From positions 1,302,001 to 1,366,000 of the forward strand of contig NZ_CP115920.1 of the NCBI RefSeq assembly GCF_040412085.2: a stretch of 64,000 bases of DNA, in the 5' to 3' direction. Under the pieces are notes generated by a model. The model searched no databases. It had not been told where the DNA came from and saw only the letters and a program-made list of their open reading frames with translations. Position 1 is the stretch's first letter; each line of letters opens with the position of its first letter. A program made the position numbers and the translations under genes. Positions 9,639-20,119 of this stretch are shown here, in pieces. This DNA comes from Vibrio sp. CB1-14. GTDB taxonomy: Bacteria; Pseudomonadota; Gammaproteobacteria; Enterobacterales; Vibrionaceae.

Positions 9639-12600
9639 ATGCATCAAATTTTAAAGCCTTTGTTAGTGACGTTAGCACTAGCAGGAGCGACAACTTCTTT
9701 ATCTATCAGCGCTGATACTATTCGATTAACCGGGCCTAACGGTGAGGTCATCTCGACTCCGCAATATTCGCAACCTGTTCGTCAACTTGCCAATCAAGAA
9801 AGCGGTGCACCTGCGCGCTACTATGGTCCTACTGCCCAAAATGAAACCTTGTGGTCGATTGCTTCACGTTTTAAGCCATCTGGTGCCAGTGTTCAGCAAA
9901 CCATTTATGCATTCTATGAACTAAACCCAGGCCAATTCGAAAAGGGTAATATTCATCAGTTGTCGCCAGGCAGTGAACTTCGTATCCCATCTAGTGCGTT
10001 GATAAATCGTGTTGATCTGCAAGAAGCGCTAGCGGTTCTAGCTGCGCATCAGGCCAAACTAAACCAACCTGCATCTGTCGTTGCGTCTCCACGAGCGCCC
10101 ATGCAGCCGAAACCTGAGCCACAAAAGCTTCAAGTCAAGCCAGAAGCAGTCACAACGCCAACTGCAGCAAAACCCGAGCCAGTTAAGCCAGTTGAAGCAA
10201 CACCTAAAGCCGAATCGGAAGTGATTACCAAAGCGCCGGATGTTCCGAAAGCGCCTGATGTAACTGAAGCGTTACGAGAAGAACTTAGTCGCTCGGAAAG
10301 CGAACTTTTGTCTTTAGAAGAGCGAAATCACCAACTGAGGTTGATGCTTTCTGAAGTTCAACACGAAGTGGAAGAACTAAAAACGGAAGTGGATAACGAA
10401 GAGCGTATCCGTACTGAAGTCGAACGTCAGCTTAGTGAAGAAAAGCGTAAACAGGCTGAAATGGCTCGATTGGCGCCAAGCCAGCTCGATGTTTGGCTCT
10501 CTAAACCGTGGTTTGTTGCTCTGCTAGCATTTGTACCAGCGCTGCTTCTTGGCCTTTTGGTGATGGCAATATTACGCTCTCGTAAACGTCGAAATGATGA
10601 GCCAACTGCGCAGCTTAATGAGGCTCAAACTGAAAGCTCGGATAAACCGGCTATGGCCGCAGCAGCAGGTGCTGGTGCGGGAGTCGCCACTGCTGCGGTT
10701 GCCAGTGACGACGATGATGAGCTGTTCTCCGATGACCTATTAGCAGGCTTGGATGATGAAGCTGAAGAGAGTGATGTAAGCCAAGAAAATGATGAGAATG
10801 ATGTGTTCGCCGACCTTGATGAGGCGGATTTTGATTTCAATCTAGATGATGAAGATGACCCATTTGCCAGCATTGATGACGATGGAGAGCTCGATATTGG
10901 CGTAGTCGACCTTGATACTAGCAACAACGGCATCAGTGTTAAAGATGGTGAGAAAGCGCTGGGCCTCGAGGAAATGGAACGTGCGCTCAACGACGTTGCA
11001 GTGCCAAGTGATGATGAAGAGTTGGATTTCAACCTTTCTGACGAAGATGGAGACGACAGCAATAATGTCGTTTCACAAGATGACTTAGATAGCCTGTTTG
11101 CAGACTTTAGCTTAGATACTCAAGGTGATACCGAGCAAGAAAGTAACGCACAGGTTGATGCTGAAGAGCTTCTGGAGGAAGACAGCGCGTTAAACCAAGC
11201 GCAAATGGACGAACTGCTCGCTGGCGACGACTTTGACCTCGATGAAGGCGATATCGATTTGGATGATCTTTCCGCCGACTCTCCATTGGCGTCTCTGGAA
11301 CAAATCATTGCAGAGGAAAGTGACGCCGATGACGAGCCTCAATCTTCAGATAACTTGTCGGAGAGTGTAGATAACGACGATATTGACGATCTCTTTGCTC
11401 AGTTCTCGCAAATTGATGCGACTCCTGACGCTGTGCCTGAGCCTCAGGGTGAGTTAGATAATGGCGATGTCGACTTGCTTGACGACATGCTTACCGGTGA
11501 CTTTGAGCTCTCGGATCTGGATGACTCAGACTTAACTCTTGATGAAGTACTGTCAGAAGAGTCTGCGTCGGTAGATGAAGATGAGGATGTGCAGCTTCTT
11601 GCTGATGAAGAAACGGAGCTGGATGAGAATAGCACTGAGTTATTAGATGAAGTGCTATTTGAGAGCAGCCTATCAGATGCTAAAGATGACACTGTTGAAG
11701 ATGACTTCGACCTGGATCCATTTGGCTCTGATGATCTACTTGGATCAGACATTAGCGATGAAGAAATGGATGCGTTGTTTGCTGCCAACGTGCCAGAGCC
11801 TATGTCCCACCAAGACCCAAGCTCTGAGCAGCTACCACAAGACTCATTGAGTGATGACGTCGAGTTAGCAGCAGAGTTGGATGATGAAGGCACTACAGAG
11901 TCACTGTCATTGGAAGATGAGCAGCTTGGTGCCAATGAGCTTGATCTCACTGAGGCGTCAGTCGCCGAGGCTGAGCTTCATCAAGGTGATGAGCCAATGG
12001 TTGACGCTGCCGATGTCGATCCGCCTAGAGCCGACTTGTCAGCAGATGAGCGTACTGAAGAAGCTTTTGACGCTAATACTGAATCGGACGTGTTTGATGA
12101 GGAAGTAGAGAGCACTCTAGCGCAACAAATCTCCCATCAAGCAGACGACTCTTTAGCTCAAGAGTCTATAGCCTCTGAGTCAACTTCAACCGATCACGAA
12201 TCGTTTGAGCAACTTGAAACATCGGAAACTGATGATGCTTTTGAAGTATCGTCACAAGATTCAAACGTTAGCTCAATAGCCGATGATAGTGCAGAGCCAG
12301 AAGCCGTTGAATCGCCAGAGCTCACTCCTCAGGTTGCTTCTGATACGGACTTTGACTTTGCACCAGAAATTGAGAGCGGTAGCAACCTTTCTCACCATGA
12401 AGATGACAGTGAGCAGTCTCGAAAAGAACTGGACGCATTGGTAGCCAATGAATTTGGGTTACCTCAAGATGATGATTGGGTGGAGGAAGAGCCTCAACAA
12501 GATCCGCTTGCTAACACGGCGCAAGAGGACGATGCAGATTTCCTCGCTAATGCCCTGCAAAGTGAATACGGCGAAGAACAAGCGTTTGCCGATGCAGAGG

Positions 12601-13928
12601 GTGACTCAGATGATGAGCCAGTGCCTGAAGACTCTTCTGATGCAGAATTGGCTTTCAGTGACGATGAGCTGCCAGAGTATAGCGAAGATGACGCGTTTGC
12701 TGATGCCAATCTCAGCAAAGAAGAGGTATTGCCAGAACCTGCGTCTGAGCCACTAGACTCCTTTACAGAACAAGAACCACAAAGTGATGCTGCGAGTGAG
12801 CTTGAGACGGACTCATTCTCTGAACCTGTCGCAGAACTAGATGCCGACAGTTTGGTTGAGAATGCTGCTGAGAGTGATGACCATGAGCTCGGAGATGTTG
12901 CTAGTGATGAAGTCGCCGACCTACAAGTGCCAGAACAGGCAGAAGCAGAACAGCAAGTAGCAGAAAACCCAGTTAGTGAGCCATCATTAGCATCCAAACA
13001 AGACGCATTTGATGATTTTGAGTTCCCAGAATTTACAGAGCAAGACGCCTTGCTTGATATGGATGAAAGTGAGCCTCTGACAGCTGAGAGCCCGGATGTG
13101 CAGCAAGCGGATAATCATGACTTTGAGGATGATTTCTCGCTTGAATCACTCCCAGAATATGATGAGCAACAAGCAGCTGTGGATCTCGAACCAGAGGATC
13201 AACCTTTGGCGTCTGCACCAGAAATGGTGGGTGAAACGCTAGATCATTCGGAAATTGATGCACTTGCAGATGCGTTTAGCATGGTCGATATGTCAGCGAT
13301 TGAACAAGAAGGCAATCTCGACGAACTTTTGCAAGACAGTGAAGGGGCGACATTCTCAAACATCTCACCTGTGGATCAAACGACAGCGGACAGCGCTGGT
13401 CTTGATATCGATGCCATGTTGCAAGAGACAGCAGGGTCTGAGGCTGGTGAAGACTGGAATGGCTTTACCCTTACCGATGAGCAGAGAGCTGCCATTAACC
13501 ATGACATTCCAGATGAAGAGCAAGCGATTTGGAGTGGCAACGATGTAGGAGCTCTTGCGAAAGCGTCCGATGAAGATTGGTCTTCACAAGATCCTGTCGC
13601 TGATTTTGATGCTCAAGAAAAGCAATTTATGACGATTGATGAGCTCATGGCTCAAGTCGATGACGGAGAGACGTCTGAGCAAGAAGAGGAAGAACTTAAG
13701 CTCGATGTTGGGTTAGATGAATTCCCAGATGTCATTGGACCGATTTCTGAGGTCGATGTAGACTCAGATTCTGAGGCTGCAGGTAATCTTGATATGGCGA
13801 AAATCTACATTGAGATGAATGATTTCGAAGGCGCGGTAAAGCTACTCGAAAAAGTCTTGCTAGAAGGCTCAGGACAAGTTGAGCAAGAGGCGAAACGGTT
13901 ACTTAGTAAGCTCTCTGAGCATCAGTAA
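9639..13928 (+). CDS. hubP: FimV/HubP polar landmark protein
   Basis: 1,429 residues. HubP organises the Vibrio cell pole by tethering partners such as ParA-type ATPases and chemotaxis and flagellar factors. Order: signal peptide about 1-25; periplasmic LysM-like domain about 58-120 (NETLWSIASRF, LNPGQFEKGNIHQLSPGSELRIPS); Pro/Lys-rich linker about 130-205; coiled coil about 210-275; one TM at about 289-311 followed by RSRKRR; a very acidic cytoplasmic region of about 1,050 residues rich in D, E and S; and a C-terminal FimV domain (GNLDMAKIYIEMNDFEGAVKLLEKVL), TPR-like, about 1376-1425. The acidic part holds many loosely related DLDS/LDELL blocks rather than clean tandem repeats. Position before truA matches Vibrio and Pseudomonas fimV. 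Confidence 0.93.
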   Translation: MHQILKPLLVTLALAGATTSLSISADTIRLTGPNGEVISTPQYSQPVRQLANQESGAPARYYGPTAQNETLWSIASRFKPSGASVQQTIYAFYELNPGQFEKGNIHQLSPGSELRIPSSALINRVDLQEALAVLAAHQAKLNQPASVVASPRAPMQPKPEPQKLQVKPEAVTTPTAAKPEPVKPVEATPKAESEVITKAPDVPKAPDVTEALREELSRSESELLSLEERNHQLRLMLSEVQHEVEELKTEVDNEERIRTEVERQLSEEKRKQAEMARLAPSQLDVWLSKPWFVALLAFVPALLLGLLVMAILRSRKRRNDEPTAQLNEAQTESSDKPAMAAAAGAGAGVATAAVASDDDDELFSDDLLAGLDDEAEESDVSQENDENDVFADLDEADFDFNLDDEDDPFASIDDDGELDIGVVDLDTSNNGISVKDGEKALGLEEMERALNDVAVPSDDEELDFNLSDEDGDDSNNVVSQDDLDSLFADFSLDTQGDTEQESNAQVDAEELLEEDSALNQAQMDELLAGDDFDLDEGDIDLDDLSADSPLASLEQIIAEESDADDEPQSSDNLSESVDNDDIDDLFAQFSQIDATPDAVPEPQGELDNGDVDLLDDMLTGDFELSDLDDSDLTLDEVLSEESASVDEDEDVQLLADEETELDENSTELLDEVLFESSLSDAKDDTVEDDFDLDPFGSDDLLGSDISDEEMDALFAANVPEPMSHQDPSSEQLPQDSLSDDVELAAELDDEGTTESLSLEDEQLGANELDLTEASVAEAELHQGDEPMVDAADVDPPRADLSADERTEEAFDANTESDVFDEEVESTLAQQISHQADDSLAQESIASESTSTDHESFEQLETSETDDAFEVSSQDSNVSSIADDSAEPEAVESPELTPQVASDTDFDFAPEIESGSNLSHHEDDSEQSRKELDALVANEFGLPQDDDWVEEEPQQDPLANTAQEDDADFLANALQSEYGEEQAFADAEGDSDDEPVPEDSSDAELAFSDDELPEYSEDDAFADANLSKEEVLPEPASEPLDSFTEQEPQSDAASELETDSFSEPVAELDADSLVENAAESDDHELGDVASDEVADLQVPEQAEAEQQVAENPVSEPSLASKQDAFDDFEFPEFTEQDALLDMDESEPLTAESPDVQQADNHDFEDDFSLESLPEYDEQQAAVDLEPEDQPLASAPEMVGETLDHSEIDALADAFSMVDMSAIEQEGNLDELLQDSEGATFSNISPVDQTTADSAGLDIDAMLQETAGSEAGEDWNGFTLTDEQRAAINHDIPDEEQAIWSGNDVGALAKASDEDWSSQDPVADFDAQEKQFMTIDELMAQVDDGETSEQEEEELKLDVGLDEFPDVIGPISEVDVDSDSEAAGNLDMAKIYIEMNDFEGAVKLLEKVLLEGSGQVEQEAKRLLSKLSEHQ

Positions 13929-13936
13929 AATCCAAA

Positions 13937-13968
13937 AAAACGGTGGCTTGCCACCGTTTTTCTTTTTT
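13937..13968 (+). terminator. Terminator of hubP
   Basis: Stem AAAACGGTGG / CCACCGTTTT with loop CTTG, followed by TCTTTTTT. It starts nine bases after the stop codon. Confidence 0.9.
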
Positions 13969-14150
13969 GGGTAAACCTAGATTCGACGATATTCAAAAAC
14001 TGAGTGTCGCCATTAGGTCAGGTTTTGGTTATGACCTTTCGTCGATGACTAGTAATTAATGACCGAGCTTTCACAGGCTGTGGCTTTATACCAAGTAGAG
14101 TTGCGTATATACTTTGCCCCCTTTGACAAATCACAGATGCAGAGTTAACT

Positions 14151-14954
14151 ATGAAAGTTGCATTAGGTATTGAATATAACGGTGAAAAATACTTTGGCTG
14201 GCAAAGACAGCGCGAAGTTACCAGTGTTCAAGAAAAACTGGAAAAGGCGCTATCTATTGTTGCCAACGAACCGATCGAGGTTCAGTGTGCAGGGCGTACT
14301 GACGCCGGTGTACACGGTACAGGGCAAGTGGTGCACTTTGAGACATCTGCGATACGTAAGCCTGTTGCTTGGACGATGGGCGTTAATGCAAACCTACCCA
14401 AAGACATAGCGGTGCGCTGGGCAAAAGAAGTTCCAGAAGCGTTCCATGCGCGCTTTTCTGCAACCGCTCGTCGCTATCGTTATGTGATCTTCAATCACGA
14501 TTTACGTCCTGGAATTTTATCTTCTGGTATCAGTCATTATCATGGCAACTTGGATGTAGAAAAAATGCATCAAGCAGGGCAGTACCTACTTGGTGAAAAT
14601 GATTTCACGTCCTTTCGTGCAGTGCAGTGTCAATCTCGTAGCCCTTGGCGCAATATCATGCACTTAAACGTGACTCGCCACGGGCCTTACGTGGTGATTG
14701 ATATTAAAGCGAACGCCTTTGTTCATCATATGGTGCGAAACATTACCGGTAGCTTGATTGTGGTCGGTAGAGGTGAGCAGCCACCTGAGTGGATAGAGTG
14801 GTTACTGGCGCAAAAAGATCGCAAATTGGCTGGCGCTACGGCGAAAGCTGACGGTCTGTATTTGGTCGACGTCGATTATCCAGATGAGTACCAGCTCCCA
14901 GAAATGCCAATTGGTCCGCTATTTTTGCCGAATGATTTGAACTCTGGTTGGTAA
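14151..14954 (+). CDS. truA: tRNA pseudouridine(38-40) synthase
   Basis: 267 residues. It isomerises uridines 38-40 in the tRNA anticodon stem. The catalytic aspartate is D51 in [18 protein letters not shown], and the C-terminal [20 protein letters not shown] motif is intact. The C terminus is typical of Vibrio TruA. The ATG is preceded by only a weak Shine-Dalgarno (GAG at the end of CAGAG, about five bases upstream). E. coli has dedA between truA and accD; here the 175-bp gap holds no convincing gene. Confidence 0.96.
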   Translation: MKVALGIEYNGEKYFGWQRQREVTSVQEKLEKALSIVANEPIEVQCAGRTDAGVHGTGQVVHFETSAIRKPVAWTMGVNANLPKDIAVRWAKEVPEAFHARFSATARRYRYVIFNHDLRPGILSSGISHYHGNLDVEKMHQAGQYLLGENDFTSFRAVQCQSRSPWRNIMHLNVTRHGPYVVIDIKANAFVHHMVRNITGSLIVVGRGEQPPEWIEWLLAQKDRKLAGATAKADGLYLVDVDYPDEYQLPEMPIGPLFLPNDLNSGW

Positions 14955-15129
14955 CTAGGCTCCAAACAGTGAAAAGTTACCGTGATCAGGAGTTATGGCT
15001 TGGTCACAAGGATAGGTACAACCAGTTTTTTATCTACAGTTTGGCTCTAATATGGTTTAATCCCACGGCATTAATTAGAATTTCACACTTTCGCCATTTT
15101 GGCGGGGGTAACAAGAGAAAAGGTCTTCC

Positions 15130-16056
15130 ATGAGTTGGCTTGAAAAGATTTTAGAAAAAAGCAACATCGTTAGCTCGCGCAAAGCATCTATCCCAGAAGG
15201 TATCTGGACTAAATGTACATCATGTGAGCAAGTACTTTATCACGCAGAACTAGAGCGTAACCTTGAGGTTTGCCCTAAGTGTAATCACCACATGCGAATG
15301 AAAGCACGTCGTCGTCTAGAAACGTTCTTAGACGAAGGTAACCGTGTTGAACTCGCGACTGAGTTTGAGCCTCAAGACAAGCTTAAGTTCAAAGATTCAA
15401 AGCGTTACAAAGAGCGCCTTTCTGCAGCACAGAAAAACAGTGGTGAGAAAGATGCCTTGGTTGTTATGCAAGGTGAATTGCTTGGTCAGCCAGTAGTAGC
15501 GTGTGCATTTGAGTTCTCATTTATGGGTGGCTCAATGGGCTCTGTTGTTGGTGCTCGCTTTGTACGCGCAGTCGAAGCTGCAATGGAAAACAATTGCGGT
15601 CTTGTTTGTTTCTCAGCAAGTGGCGGCGCACGTATGCAAGAAGCGCTAATGTCGCTAATGCAGATGGCAAAAACCAGTGCTGCACTTGAGCGTCTGTCTA
15701 AAAAAGGGCTTCCATTTGTTTCTGTAATGACTGACCCAACCATGGGCGGCGTTTCAGCAAGTCTTGCTATGCTGGGTGACATCAATATCGGTGAGCCAAA
15801 AGCGCTTATCGGTTTTGCTGGCCGTCGTGTTATCGAGCAGACAGTACGTGAAGACCTTCCTGAAGGCTTCCAACGCAGTGAGTTCCTACTTGAGCATGGT
15901 GCGATTGATATGATTGTTGATCGCCGTGAAATGCGTCAGCGCGTAGGTAGTCTGCTTGCGAAAATGACTAACCAAGCGTCACCGCTTGTGGTTTCTGTGG
16001 AAGATTCTCCACAAGAACCTGCATATGAAGTACCAGAAGCGGACGAAAAAGGGTAA
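15130..16056 (+). CDS. accD: Acetyl-CoA carboxylase carboxyltransferase subunit beta
   Basis: 308 residues. With AccA it transfers carboxyl from biotin-BCCP to acetyl-CoA, giving malonyl-CoA for fatty-acid synthesis (compare fabB in this window). The N-terminal four-cysteine zinc ribbon is C29/C32 and C48/C51. The crotonase-fold core shows [20 protein letters not shown] and [20 protein letters not shown], the acyl-CoA binding loops. The tail after about residue 285 is acidic and variable. It is followed by folC after 42 bp. Confidence 0.97.
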   Translation: MSWLEKILEKSNIVSSRKASIPEGIWTKCTSCEQVLYHAELERNLEVCPKCNHHMRMKARRRLETFLDEGNRVELATEFEPQDKLKFKDSKRYKERLSAAQKNSGEKDALVVMQGELLGQPVVACAFEFSFMGGSMGSVVGARFVRAVEAAMENNCGLVCFSASGGARMQEALMSLMQMAKTSAALERLSKKGLPFVSVMTDPTMGGVSASLAMLGDINIGEPKALIGFAGRRVIEQTVREDLPEGFQRSEFLLEHGAIDMIVDRREMRQRVGSLLAKMTNQASPLVVSVEDSPQEPAYEVPEADEKG

Positions 16057-16098
16057 AGTACTCACTAAGTTATCAAACGTTAAGATATTGACGGCTAA

Positions 16099-17373
16099 AT
16101 GAGTTCACAATCCATTCCACAAGCCACATCGACACTACAGATGTGGCTTGATTACTTAACCAGTATTCATACCAGTGCCATTGATCTTGGCCTAGACCGA
16201 GTGTCCGTCGTGGCACAAAAAGGTCAACTTACCAAACCAGCCCCAACCGTTATCACCGTTGCCGGTACCAATGGCAAGGGGTCGACTTGTGCATTAATGG
16301 AAGCCATCTTATTAGATGCGGGCTACTCTGTTGGTGTCTACAGTTCTCCCCACCTAATTCGTTACAATGAACGTGTACGTATCAACGGCCAAGAACTGCC
16401 TGACGAGTCACACACCCAAGCTTTCGACTATATCGAAAAGCTGCGTGGTGATGTCAGCCTGAGCTTTTTCGAGTACGCGACATTAGCGGCTCTTAAGCAG
16501 TTCCAACAGCACAAGGTGGAAGTTGTGCTGCTTGAAGTTGGTCTAGGCGGTAGGCTGGATGCGACGAACGTGGTTGATCATGATGTGTCGGTGATTACCA
16601 GCCTTGCAGTGGATCACGTCGACTGGCTGGGTGATGACATCAACGTTATCGGTTTTGAAAAAGCGGGCATTTATCGTTCCGGAAAGCCGGCTATTTGTGG
16701 TCAGCCGAAACCGCCTGCAACAGTACCTGCTCATGCCGATGACATTGGTGCAGAGTTCTATCAAACGGGTATTCAGTTCGACTATAAGCAAACCTCAGAC
16801 ACGACTTGGAGCTGGCACCACGGCACCTTCGCGCTAGAAGATTTACCTATGCCGGTTCTTCCGCTGATGAATGCCAACACAGCGCTGATGGCGCTGGGTG
16901 CTGCCAATTTGGACATTACCGACCTAAACATTGTTAACGGTCTTAAAGACGCTCGTCTGGCCGGACGAATGCAGGTAATCGCAGGCACGCCAACCACCAT
17001 TCTCGATGTCGCGCACAACCCTCACTCAGCAGAGTATTTAGTCACTCAGCTTAATCGCTTGTATCCCAACACTCGATTTAAAGTGGTGATGGGTATGTTG
17101 CATGATAAAGATATCGCCGAAACTATCCGAGTTTTGAATCCTCTGACAGAGCATTGGTATCCTGCATCATTGAGTGGTCCAAGAGCTGCATCTGCGGACG
17201 AGCTATGTGCTCATCTTGATTCCAACCAAACTCTGACTCGCTATGATTCGCCTGTGGCGGCATTTGAAGCGGCGAAATCAGATGCGAAACAAGACGATCT
17301 GATTTTGGTCGTGGGTTCATTCCATACGGTTGGTGAGGTGTTGGAGCACTGCGGCGGTAAAACCGCAGAGTAA
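16099..17373 (+). CDS. folC: Dihydrofolate synthase / folylpolyglutamate synthase
   Basis: 424 residues. It adds glutamate to dihydropteroate and then to folates, using ATP. Mur-ligase-type features: P-loop GTNGKGS at about 56-62, the Omega-loop/HLIRYNERVRING segment at about 86-100, EVGLGGRLDATNV, a DHVDWLG motif, and AHNPHSAEYL in the C-terminal domain. It sits in the accD-folC-dedD-cvpA-purF order shared with E. coli, 20 bp before dedD. Confidence 0.96.
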   Translation: MSSQSIPQATSTLQMWLDYLTSIHTSAIDLGLDRVSVVAQKGQLTKPAPTVITVAGTNGKGSTCALMEAILLDAGYSVGVYSSPHLIRYNERVRINGQELPDESHTQAFDYIEKLRGDVSLSFFEYATLAALKQFQQHKVEVVLLEVGLGGRLDATNVVDHDVSVITSLAVDHVDWLGDDINVIGFEKAGIYRSGKPAICGQPKPPATVPAHADDIGAEFYQTGIQFDYKQTSDTTWSWHHGTFALEDLPMPVLPLMNANTALMALGAANLDITDLNIVNGLKDARLAGRMQVIAGTPTTILDVAHNPHSAEYLVTQLNRLYPNTRFKVVMGMLHDKDIAETIRVLNPLTEHWYPASLSGPRAASADELCAHLDSNQTLTRYDSPVAAFEAAKSDAKQDDLILVVGSFHTVGEVLEHCGGKTAE

Positions 17374-17393
17374 AATCGAATCTAGGAGAAATC

Positions 17394-17936
17394 ATGGCGA
17401 GTAAATTCCAAAGCCGCTTAGTGGGCACCATCGTACTGGTGGCAGTCGGGGTGATTATCCTGCCAGACCTGCTTGACGGTAAGAAGCTTCACTACAAAGA
17501 AGAATTTGCCAGCATTCCACTTAAGCCAGAAATTAACGCTGACGTGGAATCGTTTGAAGTGTTGGAGCCAGAAGAGGACATTTCGGTACTTCCAGAAGCG
17601 CCTGTACAGGCTACTGTCGGCGAAGAGATCATTCAAGAGCCTGAAGCGGATATTGTCAATGTGTCAGCGCAAGAGGTACCAGAGCGTAACGATTACGCTG
17701 ATAGTGCTTGGATTATTCAGCTGATGGCACTGAAAAATGCCGATAATGCTGCGGCACTTGTGAAAGATCTGCAGAAGCGCGGTTATCAAGCTCACGTGAA
17801 GCAAGAAGAGGCCTTTACTCGCGTGATTATCGGTCCAGATGTTTCAAAAAGTAAATTAGAGAAGCAGTTGATTGAATTAGAGGAAATTACCGGCTCTAGA
17901 GGTCAACTGCTCAAATTTAAGCCACTAAATCCATAA
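17394..17936 (+). CDS. dedD: SPOR-domain cell-division protein DedD
   Basis: 180 residues. One N-terminal TM segment (about 9-28, GTIVLVAVGVIILPDLL) anchors it in the inner membrane. An acidic linker of about 65 residues follows, then a C-terminal SPOR domain (about 100-178, SAWIIQLMALKNADNAAALVKDL... VIIGPDV) which binds denuded septal peptidoglycan. E. coli DedD is a non-essential divisome protein at the same locus. An AGGAGA lies before the ATG. Its last codons abut the PurR-type site of the next operon. Confidence 0.92.
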   Translation: MASKFQSRLVGTIVLVAVGVIILPDLLDGKKLHYKEEFASIPLKPEINADVESFEVLEPEEDISVLPEAPVQATVGEEIIQEPEADIVNVSAQEVPERNDYADSAWIIQLMALKNADNAAALVKDLQKRGYQAHVKQEEAFTRVIIGPDVSKSKLEKQLIELEEITGSRGQLLKFKPLNP

Positions 17937-17971
17937 GAAAACGTTTGCGTCGCTCATTTTTCTGTTAAAAT
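17935..17971 (+). promoter_or_regulatory. PurR box overlapping the cvpA-purF promoter
   Basis: Bases 17935-17950 (AAGAAAACGTTTGCGT) match the PurR consensus ANGCAANCGNTTNCNT at every fixed position except one. A -10-like TAAAAT sits at 17966-17971, with TTTGCG at 17944-17949, inside the box, as -35 at 16-bp spacing. Repressor binding would thus block RNA polymerase. E. coli cvpA-purF is a known PurR target with the box in the same place. The first two bases of the box belong to the dedD stop codon. Confidence 0.8.
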
Positions 17972-17997
17972 GCGCGCCAACTTGAGATGAAGAATTC

Positions 17998-18486
17998 ATG
18001 AATTGGTTAGATTTTGTCATTTTGGGTGTGATTGGGCTATCGGCCTTGATCAGTTTAGTTCGCGGTTTTGCCAAAGAGGCAATGTCGCTTTTGATATGGT
18101 TTGGCGCGTTTTTTATCGCCAGTCAGTACTACGCAAAATTAGCGGTGTACTTTTCTAATATCGAAGACGACATGTTTCGTAATGGCGCCGCTATCGCTGC
18201 CTTGTTTGTTGCGACCTTGATTGTCGGAGCTCTCATTAACTATGTCATAGGGCAGTTGGTTCAGAAAACGGGACTCTCGGGTACAGACAGAGTACTTGGT
18301 ATCGTATTTGGCGGTTTGCGCGGTGTGCTTATCGTCTCAGCGGTACTGTTCTTTGTTGATACCTTTACCACGCTGAATAACAGCGAGTGGTGGGAAACCT
18401 CAGAACTGGTTCCACACTTTAAATTGGTCATTGAGCCGTTTTTTGAACACATCGAAGCAACTTCTAGTTTCTTGTCTGGCGCTTAG
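17998..18486 (+). CDS. cvpA: CvpA family inner-membrane protein
   Basis: 162 residues with four predicted TM segments: about 3-21, 26-46, 62-85 and 103-122. CvpA was named for its requirement in colicin V production; its normal role is unclear, with envelope-stress and bile-tolerance links in enterics. The opening MNWLDFVILGVIGLSALISL is the family signature. It is the first gene of the cvpA-purF operon, 36 bp before purF. Confidence 0.94.
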   Translation: MNWLDFVILGVIGLSALISLVRGFAKEAMSLLIWFGAFFIASQYYAKLAVYFSNIEDDMFRNGAAIAALFVATLIVGALINYVIGQLVQKTGLSGTDRVLGIVFGGLRGVLIVSAVLFFVDTFTTLNNSEWWETSELVPHFKLVIEPFFEHIEATSSFLSGA

Positions 18487-18522
18487 CGGCGTCAGCTAAT
18501 GTCGCAAATCGAGGATTAGGAC

Positions 18523-20037
18523 ATGTGTGGTATTGTTGGAATCGTTGGCTCAACGCCTGTGAATCAGTCTATCTATGACGCTTTGACCGTTTTACAGCAT
18601 CGTGGCCAAGATGCCGCTGGTATTGTTACCATAGAAAGCAATCGTTTTCGTCTGCGTAAGGCGAATGGTCTAGTTAAAGACGTTTTTGAAGCGAAGCACA
18701 TGCAGCGCCTTCAAGGTAACGTAGGTATTGGACATGTTCGTTACCCTACCGCTGGTAGCTCTAGCGCTTCTGAAGCACAACCGTTCTACGTAAACTCTCC
18801 GTTTGGTATTACCCTGGCACACAACGGTAACCTCACCAACGCACACGAAGTTCGTGAAAAGTTGTTCGAAAAAGACCGTCGTCACGTAAACACGACATCG
18901 GACTCTGAAGTTCTGCTTAACGTTCTTGCTCACGAAATTGATACCGTAAAAGGCAACGTGACGTCGGATGACGTTTTCCGCGCAGTGACTAATGTTCACC
19001 GTGCCATTAAAGGTGCTTATGCGGTTGCGGCGATGATCATCGGTCACGGTATGATTGCATTCCGCGATCCAAACGGTATCCGTCCTCTATGTTTAGGTAA
19101 GCGTGAAGTTGAAGGTAAAACCGAATACATGGTCGCGTCTGAGTCGGTTGCTCTGGATGCAGTAGGCTTTGATTTTGTCCGTGACGTTGCGCCAGGTGAA
19201 GCGATTTACGCCACATTTGATGGTGAGCTATTCACCCGTCAATGTGCAGACAATCCTAAACTAAACCCATGTATCTTTGAGTTTGTTTACTTTGCTCGTC
19301 CGGATTCATTTATCGATAAAATCTCGGTATACAGCGCGCGCGTTGAAATGGGTAAGAAGCTTGGTGAGCGCATCAAAGATGAGTTTGCTGACCTTGATAT
19401 CGATGTTGTTATCCCAATCCCTGAGACTTCATGCGATATCGCACTGCAAATCGCTCAAGCGATTGATAAACCATACCGTCAAGGCTTCGTTAAGAACCGC
19501 TACGTCGGTCGTACCTTCATCATGCCTGGTCAACAGCAGCGTAAGAAATCAGTGCGCCGTAAACTCAATGCTATCCGTTCTGAGTTTAAAGGTAAGAACG
19601 TACTGTTAGTCGATGATTCTATCGTTCGTGGCACAACATCAGAACAGATCATTGAGATGGCTCGTGACTCTGGTGCTAACAAAGTGTACATGGTCTCGGC
19701 TGCGCCAGAAGTTCGTTTCCCGAACGTATACGGTATCGATATGCCAAGTGCTAATGAGCTTATTGCTCACGGCCGTGATAATGATGCAATCTGTAAGCAA
19801 ATAGGTGCCGATGCGCTAATCTACCAAACGGTTCCAGATCTTTTGGAAGCGGTAGGCCTAGGTAACCCAGATGTTAAGCAGTTCGAAGCCTCAGTATTTA
19901 ATGGTGAATACGTGACGGGTGATATCGATCAGTCGTACTTGGATTACGTTGACTCATTGCGTAACGATGATACAAAAGTCCAGCGCGATATTCAGCAAGA
20001 TTTAGCTAACTTAGAGCTTCATAACGAAGGCATCTAA
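18523..20037 (+). CDS. purF: Amidophosphoribosyltransferase
   Basis: 504 residues. First committed step of purine synthesis: glutamine plus PRPP to phosphoribosylamine. The N-terminal nucleophile is C2 (MCGIVGIVG), exposed after Met removal. The glutaminase domain contains [13 protein letters not shown] and GHVRYPTAG. The PRPP site is [16 protein letters not shown], around residues 364-379. Regulation by PurR is indicated by the operator before cvpA. A strong terminator follows. Confidence 0.98.
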   Translation: MCGIVGIVGSTPVNQSIYDALTVLQHRGQDAAGIVTIESNRFRLRKANGLVKDVFEAKHMQRLQGNVGIGHVRYPTAGSSSASEAQPFYVNSPFGITLAHNGNLTNAHEVREKLFEKDRRHVNTTSDSEVLLNVLAHEIDTVKGNVTSDDVFRAVTNVHRAIKGAYAVAAMIIGHGMIAFRDPNGIRPLCLGKREVEGKTEYMVASESVALDAVGFDFVRDVAPGEAIYATFDGELFTRQCADNPKLNPCIFEFVYFARPDSFIDKISVYSARVEMGKKLGERIKDEFADLDIDVVIPIPETSCDIALQIAQAIDKPYRQGFVKNRYVGRTFIMPGQQQRKKSVRRKLNAIRSEFKGKNVLLVDDSIVRGTTSEQIIEMARDSGANKVYMVSAAPEVRFPNVYGIDMPSANELIAHGRDNDAICKQIGADALIYQTVPDLLEAVGLGNPDVKQFEASVFNGEYVTGDIDQSYLDYVDSLRNDDTKVQRDIQQDLANLELHNEGI

Positions 20038-20063
20038 GACGCTCTTATCTAAAAGAAGCACAA

Positions 20064-20093
20064 AAAAACCAGAGCCTTGGCTCTGGTTTTTTA
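20064..20093. terminator. Terminator between purF and aphB, likely bidirectional
   Basis: Stem AACCAGAGCC / GGCTCTGGTT with a two-base spacer, flanked by AAAAA on the left and TTTT on the right. It can serve purF on the plus strand and the converging aphB on the minus strand. Confidence 0.88.
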
Positions 20094-20119
20094 TTGTCTA
20101 GCGATTATGGTCTAGAAAC

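Noticed and set aside
10625..12997. Several long serine-rich reading frames antisense to hubP
   Set aside because: They are the complement of the D/E codon-rich acidic region of hubP and show no start signals.
14948..15133. 61-codon ORF between truA and accD
   Set aside because: No ribosome site, no homology recognised; it begins inside truA and overlaps accD. dedA, which lies here in E. coli, is not encoded.
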